Shown: in pieces, positions 1 to 8,686 of the stretch | Layout of the letters: every line of letters starts with the position of its first letter | Numbering within the stretch: the stretch's first letter is position 1 | Source of the DNA: Neopusillimonas aromaticivorans | GTDB taxonomy: Bacteria; Pseudomonadota; Gammaproteobacteria; Burkholderiales; Burkholderiaceae_B | DNA length: 64,000 nt | NCBI RefSeq assembly: GCF_030344915.1 | Contig: NZ_CP128233.1 | Coordinates: forward strand, 2,480,001 to 2,544,000 | Direction: 5' to 3' | Notes under the pieces: model-generated | What the model saw: only the letters and a program-made list of their open reading frames with translations | What the model was told of the DNA's origin: nothing | Database searches by the model: none | Made by a program: the position numbers and the translations under genes

Positions 1-326
1 TGGAATTGTGTGGCGGTTTCCGGCGCGTTGTCATCCAGGTTCAGCAGCCATACCGGGCTTTCGGCATGGCGGGGGTGCTGTTCGGGTGTGGGCAGGGTGC
101 TGGTCAGCAGCACCGGGGTGACCGGCGCCAGCTCATCGTCGACAGCGACATGGGGAATGAAGGTAGTAGGCTCGAATGACCACAGCAGGCGGTCAAACTG
201 TTTCAGCCGCCCGCTGTTTTGTGAATACACCAGTAAAGGCCGGCCGGCCGCGTGGTGCTTGCGCACCACGTCGCAGGCCATGCGCAGCCGGTCGGGTGCG
301 CCAAAGGCGAAGTCAATTCGGGCCAT
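1..326 (-). CDS. holC: DNA polymerase III chi subunit, 3' end beyond window edge
   Basis: Chi subunit of the replicative polymerase clamp loader; it links the complex to single-strand-binding protein. The minus-strand frame opens with MARIDFAFGAPDRLRMACD, matching the chi N-terminus, and about 108 codons are visible before position 1; chi proteins usually run about 140-150 residues, so the C-terminus is missing. The ATG lies 15 bp past the pepA stop, and pepA-holC is a common betaproteobacterial order, so the two are probably cotranscribed. Identity rests on recognised sequence similarity; the truncation is only the window boundary. Confidence 0.85.
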   Translation of the reverse strand, partial: MARIDFAFGAPDRLRMACDVVRKHHAAGRPLLVYSQNSGRLKQFDRLLWSFEPTTFIPHVAVDDELAPVTPVLLTSTLPTPEQHPRHAESPVWLLNLDDNAPETATQF

Positions 327-341
327 GCGCGCCGCCCCGCG

Positions 342-1890
342 TTAGCCCTGGTTCATCAGAAACTGGACCAGCAGCTGCACCGGGCGGCCGGAGGCCCCTT
401 TGTCTTTGCCGCTGCGCCAGGCGGTGCCGGCGATGTCCAGGTGGGCCCAACGATAGGCTTTGGCGAAGCGCGACAGGAAGCAGGCGGCCGTGACCGAGCC
501 CGCAGGCATGCCGCCGATATTGGCCATGTCGGCAAAGTTCGACTTCAGTTGTTCCTGGTAGTCGTCGTCAAGTGGCATGCGCCAGGCGGTATCGCCGGTT
601 TGCTTGCCCGCCGTCAGCAATTGCTCGGCCAATGCGTCGTCGGTACTGAACAAGCCCGTGTTGATGTGGCCCAGGGCCACCACGCACGCACCGGTCAGTG
701 TGGCTATGTCGACAACTGCGGCCGGCTTGAAGCGTTCGGCGTAGGTCAGGGCGTCACACAAGATCAGACGGCCTTCGGCGTCAGTGTTCAGAATTTCAAT
801 GGTTTGACCCGACATGCTGGTGACCACATCACCCGGCTTGTTGGCGCGGCCGCTGGGCAGGTTTTCGCAGGCGGGTACCAGACCGACCACGGGTTGGTCC
901 AGGCCCAGTTCGGCAACGGCCTGCATCGTGCCAATCACGCTGGCGGCCCCGCACATGTCGTATTTCATTTCGTCCATGCCGGCACCCGGCTTGATGGAAA
1001 TGCCGCCCGAGTCAAAGGTAATGCCCTTTCCAACCAGTACCAGGGGAGCTTTTGCCTTGACCTTGACGGCTTTGCCGCCTTTTTCGGCAGCCGCCTTGTC
1101 GGTACCGCCTTTAGCCGCTGTACCCGGCGGGGTGTATTTGATCACGATAAAGACCGGGGTTGATCCGAACCTTTGGCAACCGACAGGAACGACCCCATAC
1201 CCAGAGTTTCCAGCTCTTTCTGGCCCAGGACGTCGGTTTTAAGCGTTTTGTGGGCTTTGGCCAGCTTTTTCGCGGTTTCGCCCAGATAGCTCGGGGTACA
1301 TACATTACCGGGCAGGTCGCCCAGCTGGCGTGCCAGCAACATGCCGTTGCCAATGGCTTGGCCCGCCTGCAGCCCGCGCTTTGCTTCGGCCGAATCGGCG
1401 CGAGGCACCCAGATGCCCATGTGCTTCAGCTGGGGGCGGGCTTTTTGTTCGCCTTCCCGAGGGTGGCGTCGTAATGATAGGTGGACTGCGTGGCTGCCGT
1501 GGCCAGCGCCTGGGCGCGTTGCTGCAGCGTACTGCCTTTGCATTCTGTGCTGGCCAGTGCGGAAACGGCCTCGGTGACTTTGGCTTTTACGCAATAGCTG
1601 GCAAAAGCGTGTTCGGCGGCGGCATGCGCTTTGGCGTTATAGCTGTCTTGTTTGCCCAACCCGATTAAAATAACGCGCTGCGCACTGACGCCGGCCAGGT
1701 TGCGCAACACGATATGGCTGCCTTTTGCGCCGGTAAACTCGTCTTTGCACGCGCCAGTAATCGCGCCCTTGGCTGCGTCATCAAGCGATCGGGCGGCATC
1801 GGTAAGTACGCTGTCCTCGAAAACGCCTACGGCCAGTGCCGGTGTTTTCAGGGTGTGCAACGTGCTGGTGGTGTGTGTGCTGAATTCCAT
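342..1890 (-). CDS. pepA: Leucyl aminopeptidase PepA, two apparent frameshifts
   Basis: M17-family cytosolic aminopeptidase that removes N-terminal residues with two metal ions. Three overlapping frames join into one protein of about 515 residues. The C-terminal catalytic half shows GKGITFDSGGISIKP, MKYDMCGAASV and NTDAEGRLILCDALTY, the metal-binding and active-site signatures of the family. The frame breaks in the T run 1442-1446 (A run in the coding strand) and again in the G run 1156-1159; one extra base at each restores a normal PepA. It is divergent from lptF with a 54-bp gap and is followed by holC. Sequencing error is the likeliest cause of the breaks. Confidence 0.93.
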
Positions 1891-1944
1891 GGTGGTCCTG
1901 GTTAATGTCAGTAGAATGCTGCTGATTATCTCGCATTTTTTCTT

Positions 1945-3044
1945 ATGTCTCTATTCAAGCGGTCGGTAGTCTCCGAAATCCTCGGCCATGCGGGCGTCAT
2001 TTTTTCGACGCTGCTGGTGGTTTGGCTGAGCGTCTTGCTGGTGCGCCTGCTTGGCGAGGCCGCCAACGGCAGTATCGGCGCCGATGTGGTGTTCGGCCTG
2101 GCCACGTTTTCCAGCATTACCGCCTTGCCGGTAATTTTGTCGGTATCGCTGTTTATTGCCGTGCTAACGACGGTGACACGCAATTTTCGTGAATCTGAAA
2201 TGGTGGTCTGGTTTGCCAGTGGCCTGTCGCTTAAAGACTGGGTCGGGCCGGTGATGCGTTGTGCGGTTCCCGCGGCGCTGATCATTGCCTTCCTGACGCT
2301 GTTCGCTTCGCCCTGGGCCTACCGCAACATTGCCGAATACCGTCAGCGCTACGAGCAACGCTCTGACTTGTCCAAGGTAACGTCGGGCCAGTTCATTGAA
2401 ACCCAGGGCGGGGCGCGCGTGTTTTTGCCGAAGACCCTGTCCGGCCGGAAGATGAACTGGGCAAAGTGGTGGCCCGCGTCATTGACCCCGAATGGCTTAG
2501 CGTGGTCACTGCCAACAGCGCCCGCATTGACGTTGAGCCCAACGGTGACCGCTTTCTGGTCTTGTCGCAAGGCCATCGTTATGACCTTAAACCCGGTCAG
2601 AACGAGTTTCGCATGCTGGATTTTGAACGTTACGGTTTTCGTCTTGAACGCAATGCCGAGGCCTCAACGCCTGCGGCCATGCGCACCATTGCCGAGCAAC
2701 AAATCAAGGCGCGCCCAACGCTGCAACTGGCGCAAGACAATACGGCGCATGCCGATTCGCAAATCATGTGGCGTCTGGCCCTGCCGCTCGCGGCCCTGAA
2801 TCTGGCCCTGCTGGCGATCCCGCTGGGGGCAGTCAACCCGCGCTTGGGGCGTTCGGGTGACATTCTTTTGGCCGGCCTGGTCGGGTTGCTGTACATGAAT
2901 CTTATCAACCTGTCGCGCGGCTGGATTGGTAACGGTCAGTTGGGCTTCAGTATCGGTGTCTGGCTGGTACATGCGGTATTTCTGGGCCTGATGGTCTTCA
3001 TGATGTGGCGCAAGCTGCGTGTCAAGGCGCCACGTTCGTCGTGA
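1945..3044 (+). CDS. lptF: LPS export permease LptF, one apparent frameshift
   Basis: Inner-membrane subunit of the LptB2FG transporter that extracts lipopolysaccharide from the membrane. The start is MSLFKRSVVSEILGHAG, followed by membrane segments, a periplasmic middle part, and C-terminal membrane helices with LPLAALNLALLAIPLG and NPRLGRSGDILLAG, typical of the YjgP/YjgQ family. Reading changes at the T run 2422-2426; a sixth T gives the continuous stretch VFFAEDPVRPEDELGKVVAR, and about 366 residues in total, the usual LptF length. The usual partner lptG does not follow; cysB does. Confidence 0.9.
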
Positions 3045-3070
3045 TGGCACAAGCTAATACATAAAAGTAA

Positions 3071-3099
3071 TTAAGAAAACGGCCTTTATTACATATAAT
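3071..3099 (+). promoter_or_regulatory. Probable sigma-70 promoter of cysB
   Basis: A perfect TATAAT (3094-3099) stands 17 bp downstream of TTAAGA (3071-3076, four of six matches to TTGACA). Transcription would start near 3106, shortly before the cysB start codon at 3124. The AT-rich spacer stands out from the surrounding coding DNA. Confidence 0.6.
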
Positions 3100-3123
3100 T
3101 GTGTCCCATAACCGGGGCACATC

Positions 3124-4092
3124 ATGAACCTTCAGCAATTCCGCTTCGTACGCGAAACCATTCGGCGCAATTTCAACCTTACCGAAGCCGCGCGTACCTT
3201 ATTCACGTCGCAGCCAGGCGTCTCCAAGTCCATTATTGAACTGGAAGACGAGCTGGGCATCAAGATTTTCGAGCGCCATGGCAAGCGTATTCGCGGCCTG
3301 ACAAAGCCTGGCGCCGCCGTGGCCCAGGTGGTCGAACGCATCATGCGTGAAGTCGACAACCTTAAAAAGGTCAGCGATGAATTTGCCCAGCGCGACGAAG
3401 GTGGCCTGGTGATTGGTTGCACCCACGCCCAGGCCCGTTACCTGTTGCCCCAGGTCATTCCGGGGTTTCGCGCCCAGTTCCCCAAGGTACGCGTGTCGCT
3501 GGCCGAAGGCAACCCAACCACTTTGGCGCGCATGGTACTGCACGAACAGGCCGACCTTGCGATTGCAACGGAGTCGCTGGCACATACACCCGGGCTGGCC
3601 GCCTTGCCGGTCTATGAGTGGGAGCACGTGCTGGTCGTCAAGCCCGACCACCCGCTGACCGGGTTGACCTCAAGCCAGGCCCGTTCGTTGTCGCTGGAGC
3701 AATTGGCGCAGTACCCCATTGTGACCTATGACCGCCAGTTTTCAGGGCGTCGCACCATCGATGAGGTATTCGCACAAAAAGACATCCAGCCCGATATCGT
3801 TCTGGAAGCCATCGACGCCGACGTGATCAAAACGTACGTCGATGTGGGGCTGGGCGTGGGCATCATCGCCGGCATGGCGTTTGATCCGCGGCGCGACAAG
3901 GACCTGGTCGGCATTCCGGTAGGCCACCTGTTCGGGCGCCACGTCACGCGGGTGGCCGTGAAGTCAGGTGTGTTCCTGCGTGACTATGTGTATGTGTTTT
4001 TGCAGATGATGGCCGCTGATCTGACCCGCGACGTCGTCCAGCAGGCCATTGATAGCGCTATTCCCGAAGAACCCAATCTATTGACACAGTAA
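3124..4092 (+). CDS. cysB: CysB-type LysR transcriptional regulator
   Basis: LysR-family activator of sulfate assimilation and cysteine biosynthesis, normally sensing O-acetylserine or N-acetylserine. The 322-residue frame is intact: an N-terminal winged helix-turn-helix (MNLQQFRFVRETIRRNFNLT, then EAARTLFTSQPGVSKSI) and a periplasmic-binding-like effector domain with GCTHAQARYLLP and GVGIIAGMAFDP, characteristic of CysB/Cbl rather than generic LysR proteins. It has its own promoter. Cbl is the alternative; CysB is preferred because of the chromosomal position and full length. Confidence 0.88.
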   Translation: MNLQQFRFVRETIRRNFNLTEAARTLFTSQPGVSKSIIELEDELGIKIFERHGKRIRGLTKPGAAVAQVVERIMREVDNLKKVSDEFAQRDEGGLVIGCTHAQARYLLPQVIPGFRAQFPKVRVSLAEGNPTTLARMVLHEQADLAIATESLAHTPGLAALPVYEWEHVLVVKPDHPLTGLTSSQARSLSLEQLAQYPIVTYDRQFSGRRTIDEVFAQKDIQPDIVLEAIDADVIKTYVDVGLGVGIIAGMAFDPRRDKDLVGIPVGHLFGRHVTRVAVKSGVFLRDYVYVFLQMMAADLTRDVVQQAIDSAIPEEPNLLTQ

Positions 4093-4093
4093 A

Positions 4094-4108
4094 TGATAAT
4101 GATTATCG
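4094..4108 (+). promoter_or_regulatory. Fur box
   Basis: TGATAATGATTATCG matches the 7-1-7 Fur consensus (TGATAATNATTATCA) at all but the last base, and the 19-bp stretch beginning GATAATGATTATC matches the classical Fur box at about 16 of 19 positions. It begins two bases after the cysB stop and lies about 30 bp upstream of the DUF2325 start codon, so it would make that gene iron-repressed. No experimental support is available. Confidence 0.75.
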
Positions 4109-4139
4109 TTAGCGAATACTAATTCGTTGCGAGGAAACC

Positions 4140-4474
4140 ATGTCTGTTGCCGTAAATGCCGTTATCGTTGGCGCCGATCGTCTGGGCAATATCCCCGACC
4201 TGCTCAAAGGCCACAACATCGCTGTCATGCAGCACATCAGCGGCCGCCATTCCGCCCACCAGAAAAAACGCCTCAACTGCCTACAGGGGCTGATTTACTG
4301 ATTTTATTGACGGATTTTCTGGGCCACAACGTCATGAAAACGTTCCGGGCAGCGGCCCAGCGGTCGGGCGTAAGGGTGGTAGCCTGCCGCCGGTCCGTGT
4401 GCTGCATGAAGCAGGCCCTGAGCCAGTGCGGGTATTGCGAAGGCTGCCCGTCTGGGCGAAGAACTCACCCGTGA
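4140..4474 (+). CDS. DUF2325 domain protein, one apparent frameshift
   Basis: Small cytosolic protein of unknown function. From ATG 4140 the frame reads MSVAVNAVIVGADRLGNIPD, then the frame changes near the A run 4263-4268, where one more A gives QKKTPQLPTGADLLILLTDF followed by GHNVMKTFRAAAQRSGVRVV. The DUF2325 hallmarks are the GADRLGNI start, the TDFLGHNVM block and ACRRSVCC. The end carries a cysteine-rich tail (CGYCEGC) that could bind metal. The Fur box just upstream implies an iron-linked role. The reading after about 4445 is uncertain. Confidence 0.65.
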
Positions 4475-5072
4475 CATTGTCGGTAGTCACATTGTCCGAA
4501 TGGTATGACCCTGGACCAGATAACGTTAGGCGATGGCATTGATATCGTCGTGGTTGGCGGGGGCCGGGCCGCCACCTGACCCATGCCGGGGCCGGTTGTG
4601 CAGGCGTCAGTGCTTGCCGGGCTGCCCAGCCGTTTGGCCCCCACCCCGTTTCCCGTCTTCTTGAAGCCGTCGCAAACCTGCGCGGCTTTTTTAAGCATTA
4701 TTTGAAACTTAAGGAACCTTATATGGACACCTCCCGGAGTGTCAAGCTGATTTCGACGATTTGGCATAAAGGTCAGGATGCAGTCTTATATCCGGCCTGT
4801 TGGTGCAGGCTATAAGCCTGCTGGCCCTGATGGAATCCGCTACGACGAGGTCCTCATCTGAACATCGAGCTCGGGGCTCATTTTCCTTATCGGGTTTTCC
4901 TCGCGTCGGTCCGACCTATTCTGCCATCACGTGTCTATCGCCATCACTCCTTGAAGCTATCTTTAAAACCTAAAAAGTCGATGCTGATTTATTCATTTTG
5001 GCCGAAAACGGCCATTCAAGACGCTGCGTCACGCCGCCAACATGGGTCTTTGCATGACGCTGCGATGACGGT
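4475..5072 (+). other. No confident gene; possible decayed iron-regulated sequence
   Basis: No frame here gives a recognisable protein. Short readable stretches exist, such as LGEELTRDIVGSHIVRMV near 4455-4495, but none extends to a domain. A TGGCCG-AAAA-CGGCCA hairpin lies near 5000. The stretch separates the Fur-controlled DUF2325 gene from the insertion sequence and may be the remains of genes disrupted by it; some of it may also be unreadable because of base-calling errors. Confidence 0.4.
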
Positions 5073-6605
5073 TTAACCGGTCAGCATCCCCTCCCACGCC
5101 AATGCCGTCAGCAACGTCCTCACGGCGGTGCCTTTTTTCAGGCGCAAAAAGCGCATGCAAGAAGGGCACCCCTTCTTGGCAATCATACGCAGCAGCCATT
5201 TGAGGTTGTAGCCCGCCGCGCACAACACGGCATGCAGCCGGTCACCTTCTTCACCTTTAAGGTGACAGCGATCCATGCGGTGATCCGCTTTCAGGTGGCC
5301 GATGATCGGTTCAATGGCTTGTCTGCGTTTCAGCTGCTTTCGTTCCAGCGCCGTCAGCCGTTTGGGCTTGCCTCGATGCACAATGCGCACCTGCGGATTG
5401 TCGGCATCCATGCCCCGGTAACCCAGGTCTACAAAGACCGTGTCTGGAGCCTGCGCCGCACAGTCTTGCATCAGAATCGTGGCCTGTTCAAGCTGCTCAT
5501 TGAGCGTATGCCCATCGTATGGATTACGATGAAACGCCCGTGCTCCCACAATCAAATTGCCCTTGAACGTGCTGGCAATCCCGACCTTTACACCGAACTC
5601 ATAGGGCCGACGCGCTTTACCCTTGCTGATGCAGTCGACTTCCGGGGCGTGCCAGGCGTACAGCTTGGGCTGGCCTTTGACGCTCTTGCGCTGAGCGCTT
5701 TGGGTCGCGATACGATTTGCCTTGCTCAAGACCTCATCCAGGGCGGCGCGTACCGCCTGACCGAGCACATTGGCCTTGCGATCCATCTCACGCGACAAGC
5801 GACCCACAATGGTCCGCTGACGTTTAATGGCCCGGCGCATGCGTTTGAACTGGCGGGCATGGGCATAACGGCCCGCCTGGCGGCTCAGTTGTGCACCTTC
5901 TTTGGCAAAGGTTTGCTTGAGCGAAATGCCCACCGCTTTGGCGGCATCCACCAGTTTGATCCGCGCGGTCTCTAACAGGCGGCTGTCCGTGGGGTGTGCA
6001 ATGGCTTTTTCCTCCACGGTGCTGTCCACAATCACGCGGCTCAACTCCTGGGGCTTGATCAGCTTGAGTTCGACGGCCACGTTGATGGTCTGTGCCAGCA
6101 ACTCTTCAACCCCTTCTTCGCCCAACAGCTTGCGAAACTTCACCAGCGTGGTGGCATCGCAAGGACGATGATGTTCAAAATACGCCTGACCCGCAAAGAA
6201 CTGCCATGTTGGGGTTTCACCCCAGCGCTCAACCACGCCCTCATCCGATTCGTTGAACGCATGCTTCAGATACAGCAGCGAAATCATGATCCGAAGCGGC
6301 ACACGTGGGCGACCCGCGTTGCTGCGCGAAGACTGACGTTGCGGCTTCTCACCAAACAAATCCAGGTCCGGCATCGCCACCCCTTCGTGCGCTTTACGAA
6401 CAAACAAGTTTGACACCCGAGCCTCAAGCTCCTGCCACGGCATGCGCGAGGACAACACCGCCAACGGATGACGCAGGTCAATCATCTGATCAATGCGAGA
6501 ACGGAAAAAATCATCGGTGGCAGGGCAGGCAAACATCGAAATAAAACTCCCAGAAAATAGCCTCTATTGGACAACAAACCGGGAGTTCCGGGTATCGGAA
6601 ATTGC
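4990..6605 (-). mobile_element. IS5-family insertion sequence (ends not resolved)
   Basis: A single full-length transposase gene with short non-coding flanks marks an insertion sequence. Convincing terminal inverted repeats or a target duplication could not be found by eye, so both outer limits are approximate. The start-side flank contains an AACTCCC/GGGAGTT inverted pair at about 6547-6592. The element separates the DUF2325 locus from the TA island and forms the island's left border. Confidence 0.6.
5073..6536 (-). CDS. IS5-family DDE transposase
   Basis: Intact 487-residue transposase. The N-terminal part has the IS5-type region RPRVPLRIMISLLYLKHAFN and FEHHRPCDATTLVKFRKLLG; the catalytic core shows RVIVDSTVEEKAIAHPTD (first Asp), TVFVDLGYRGMDADNP (second Asp) and KRRQAIEPIIGHLKADHRMD (Glu), followed by LHAVLCAAGYNLKWLLR. 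It catalyses cut-and-paste movement. Unlike many neighbours it has no frameshift, so the element may still be active. The subgroup is inferred from motif spacing and is not certain. Confidence 0.88.
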   Translation of the reverse strand: MFACPATDDFFRSRIDQMIDLRHPLAVLSSRMPWQELEARVSNLFVRKAHEGVAMPDLDLFGEKPQRQSSRSNAGRPRVPLRIMISLLYLKHAFNESDEGVVERWGETPTWQFFAGQAYFEHHRPCDATTLVKFRKLLGEEGVEELLAQTINVAVELKLIKPQELSRVIVDSTVEEKAIAHPTDSRLLETARIKLVDAAKAVGISLKQTFAKEGAQLSRQAGRYAHARQFKRMRRAIKRQRTIVGRLSREMDRKANVLGQAVRAALDEVLSKANRIATQSAQRKSVKGQPKLYAWHAPEVDCISKGKARRPYEFGVKVGIASTFKGNLIVGARAFHRNPYDGHTLNEQLEQATILMQDCAAQAPDTVFVDLGYRGMDADNPQVRIVHRGKPKRLTALERKQLKRRQAIEPIIGHLKADHRMDRCHLKGEEGDRLHAVLCAAGYNLKWLLRMIAKKGCPSCMRFLRLKKGTAVRTLLTALAWEGMLTG

Positions 6606-6709
6606 ACTAATCATCAGTGTTTATGCGGGTTGTGGGGATTATTCAGGTCCGACTAGTTAACCAATCGCGCAATAATAAAACTCATTCTTTTCCACCAAGG
6701 AGCCAAAAG

Positions 6710-7732
6710 ATGGTCGCAATCGATGTAACGAATCGTCCCGAACCGGTCGCTACAGAATGCGCTGCTAGCACCAGCGAAGCGGGCCAAAGCACACCACGAA
6801 AACCACGTGTCTGCGACGGGGGCCCGGACATCCTGCCCGATATGGGGCGGTTTGTGACGTTGGTGCGGCAGGTCTCGCATCGCCCGCTGATTACGCAATG
6901 GTTGCAGCACGCACAGCGGTTGCCCGAGGTGGACTGGGACAACAGCGTGGGCGCACTTTACAAGCGCAGTCTGTTTGCTGCGGTGGCAACATTGCCGGGG
7001 CTTACGCGCAAGCACCTGGAAGATGCGGCAGATCGCATCCTGCTGCTTGCCGATGACTATGGCTGCCAGGTGGTCAAGTCCTTGTTGCTCGATGCCGATG
7101 AAATCGATGGTAAAACGGTAGAGACCGCACTGGATAAACACGGCCGTGCGCTTTACCTGTATCTGTGCCGGCTGAGCAATGCCGCTGACCGTCGCTTTGA
7201 ACAAGCCGAAATGGCTCGCGAGCAGGCTCGCCAATGGAAATCCGAAACGTATGCCAGTCATTTCCGTGGGCCGGCGGGGGTGGTCATTGCGCTGGATGAG
7301 GCGCTGAAGGAAAAGCTCAAAGGGGCGATTGCCCGACTTTACCCTCAGGCACCGCTGGAGGATGTTGTTATTGAGCATTTCCAGCGACGGGATCTCGCGC
7401 AAGCAGGCTCGGGCGACGCAGAAGAAAATGAGCCGACAGCCCCTGGTTGCACACTTGAGCGGGTGATCCAGCCATTCCGCGCCGGGCGGTGCGTCGTTGG
7501 CAATCAACAGCAGCATCGCTGCTTTGAGCCGTTTCATGTCGTATCGCCCGGAACGAGAGAGCCTCACCTTGGAAAGCTCATTGCCAAGTGCCTGGGCCGC
7601 GACGCCGTTGCACGCCCAGTGCTTTGCCGAGCGCCAGCACCCCATCCCCCGCATTCACTGCATCCCAGGAGTAACACGCCATGTCTTATCGAGATGCATG
7701 ATCGGCTGTACTGTCGACCCCCGTCAGGCTAG
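6710..7732 (+). CDS. Unrecognised protein, 3' part replaced by a yafQ-derived segment
   Basis: ATG 6710 is preceded by AAGGAG at proper spacing. Residues 1-248 look like genuine coding sequence (LVRQVSHRPLITQWLQHAQR, KHGRALYLYLCRLSNAADRR, EQARQWKSETYASHFRGPAG), soluble, charged and probably helical, with no signal peptide or membrane segment. I do not recognise the family. From about 7454 the frame runs antisense through a 104-bp toxin-gene fragment that is repeated elsewhere, so the last roughly 90 residues are a junction product. It lies between the IS and the TA modules, which suggests mobile-element cargo. Confidence 0.55.
   Translation: MVAIDVTNRPEPVATECAASTSEAGQSTPRKPRVCDGGPDILPDMGRFVTLVRQVSHRPLITQWLQHAQRLPEVDWDNSVGALYKRSLFAAVATLPGLTRKHLEDAADRILLLADDYGCQVVKSLLLDADEIDGKTVETALDKHGRALYLYLCRLSNAADRRFEQAEMAREQARQWKSETYASHFRGPAGVVIALDEALKEKLKGAIARLYPQAPLEDVVIEHFQRRDLAQAGSGDAEENEPTAPGCTLERVIQPFRAGRCVVGNQQQHRCFEPFHVVSPGTREPHLGKLIAKCLGRDAVARPVLCRAPAPHPPHSLHPRSNTPCLIEMHDRLYCRPPSG
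7454..7562 (-). pseudogene. yafQ 5' fragment, copy A of a recurring segment
   Basis: On the minus strand this reads SRSGRYDMKRLKAAMLLLIA, NDAPPGAEWLDHPLK, the N-terminal half of a YafQ/RelE-type toxin, and stops matching after HPLK. The DNA is nearly identical over 104 bp to 8579-8682 and over 77 bp to 11344-11420. It cannot encode a working toxin because the catalytic C-terminal half is absent. Confidence 0.7.
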
Positions 7733-8104
7733 CGATTTTATTTTTGGAGGCTGGATAAGACAGTCGGCAGGAATCCCCAGTTTCTCGTGTAGGTTTCTGA
7801 TCATGTTCAGCGTCAGCGGGCGTTTGCGGTTGAGAATCTCATAGACCCGATTCAGCCGCCCAATGACCGGCACCAGGTCCTTGGGCGTCAGCCCAGCCTG
7901 ATCCATGCGGAACTTGATGGCTTCGACCGGATCGGGAAGATCAATCGGGTAGTGCTTCGACTCGTAGGCCTCTACAAGCGTCAAAAGAATCTCAAAACGA
8001 TTGCCATCGGGTGTGTCGGGGGCCGGCTCACTGTCGAAGTAGGCCGAGAGTTCGCGTAGCGCAGCCTTGTAGTGCTCTTCGGTTCGAATCGGGCGAATGT
8101 CCAT
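7724..8104 (-). CDS. HigA-family antitoxin (partner HigB truncated)
   Basis: 126-residue antitoxin and autorepressor. The N-terminal half (MDIRPIRTEEHYKAALRELS) is the toxin-binding type seen in HigA/COG5499 proteins; the C-terminal half carries an XRE helix-turn-helix (MDQAGLTPKDLVPVIG, NRVYEILNRKRPLTLNMIRN). It starts two bases after the stop of a HigB reading frame, the standard toxin-first order. Because the toxin upstream lacks its N-terminus, this is an orphan antitoxin that could still repress related promoters or neutralise related toxins. Confidence 0.8.
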   Translation of the reverse strand: MDIRPIRTEEHYKAALRELSAYFDSEPAPDTPDGNRFEILLTLVEAYESKHYPIDLPDPVEAIKFRMDQAGLTPKDLVPVIGRLNRVYEILNRKRPLTLNMIRNLHEKLGIPADCLIQPPKIKSLA

Positions 8105-8105
8105 A

Positions 8106-8272
8106 TCAGACCTCCATTTCTACAGTTTCGGCGTCTACGGCATCGTATTCCTTGTGGGTTCCGATGAACTTCACATAGACCGCTTGGTAGTGGTAAGCAA
8201 CAGAGACCACCAGCCGGTAATCGTTGCCCTTGATGTTGAACACCACGCGGCGATTCTTTAGGATGCTCGCGC
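8106..8272 (-). pseudogene. HigB toxin, C-terminal fragment
   Basis: Reading from about 8272 the frame gives SASILKNRRVVFNIKGNDYR followed by LVVSVAYHYQAVYVKFIGTH and KEYDAVDAETVEMEV, the C-terminal half of a HigB mRNA interferase. About 45 N-terminal residues are missing; the sequence changes abruptly into a copy of a DUF4160 gene segment at about 8273. There is no start codon or promoter of its own. It is followed by its intact HigA. Confidence 0.75.
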
Positions 8273-8371
8273 TTCGATCCAGGTCAGCGCTTCGCGTATT
8301 TCTCGTTCCGCCACCCGTCCCTTCGTCGACAAGTCATCGAGATCGACCGTGCAATCGCGCCCATCGCGGTG
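8273..8371 (-). pseudogene. DUF4160 gene fragment, duplicate of 10335-10437
   Basis: About 100 bp nearly identical to the middle and end of the DUF4160 gene further right (GRDCTVDLDDL and VAEREIREALIWIEA regions). It differs at a few bases and lacks both ends. It abuts the broken HigB on one side, so one recombination event probably replaced the toxin's 5' half with this segment. Confidence 0.65.
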
Positions 8372-8455
8372 CCGCAACCGATGTTCCTGCTCAACCGCCT
8401 GCGTCAGGGTGTTTCCGAGGTTCTGTCAGAACACGGGAGCAGTAGAACCGACTGT

Positions 8456-8682
8456 CTATTCCTCAAAAAGATCCGAGTGCGTACCACTGCGGACAAAGTT
8501 GATCATATCGTCCTCGATCTGGTAGATCAGCAGAAAGTCACCGCCAATGTGACATTCCCGGTGGTCGGCCCAATCGCCCTTGAGCGGGTGATCCAGCCAT
8601 TCCGCGCCGAGCGGTGCGTCGTTGGCAATCAACAGCAGCATCGCTGCGTTGAGCCGTTTCATGTCGTAGCGCCCGGAACGAG
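8456..8682 (-). pseudogene. YafQ-type mRNA interferase, N-terminally truncated
   Basis: The frame reads RSGRYDMKRLNAAMLLLIAN, DAPLGAEWLDHPLKGDWADH, RECHIGGDFLLIYQIEDDMI and VRSGTHSDLFEE, a nearly complete RelE/YafQ-fold endoribonuclease with the RECHI, LLIYQI and GTHSDLF blocks that carry the catalytic residues. Roughly 20 N-terminal residues are absent, and no DinJ-type antitoxin precedes it. An internal ATG at 8662 would give 68 residues; whether that is active is doubtful. This is copy B of the recurring segment and the only one with the 3' half. Confidence 0.7.
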
Positions 8683-8686
8683 CACG

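Noticed and set aside
252..1163. Long plus-strand open frame opposite pepA
   Set aside because: It is the antisense of an unmistakable aminopeptidase; high-GC third positions open the opposite frame. Similar shadows over the transposase (5232-5975), leuS (45722-46621) and GT39 were rejected for the same reason.
4465..4767. Minus-strand open frame of about 100 codons
   Set aside because: No recognisable motif, low-complexity PPPTTT stretch and no ribosome site; it lies in sequence that looks decayed.
4990..6605. Terminal inverted repeats of the IS5 element
   Set aside because: The best flank comparison by eye gave only five to six matching bases in a row, not enough to define ends.
8456..8662. 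YafQ as a functional 68-residue toxin
   Set aside because: The N-terminal strand and helix of the fold are missing and no antitoxin gene precedes it, so it is listed as a fragment.
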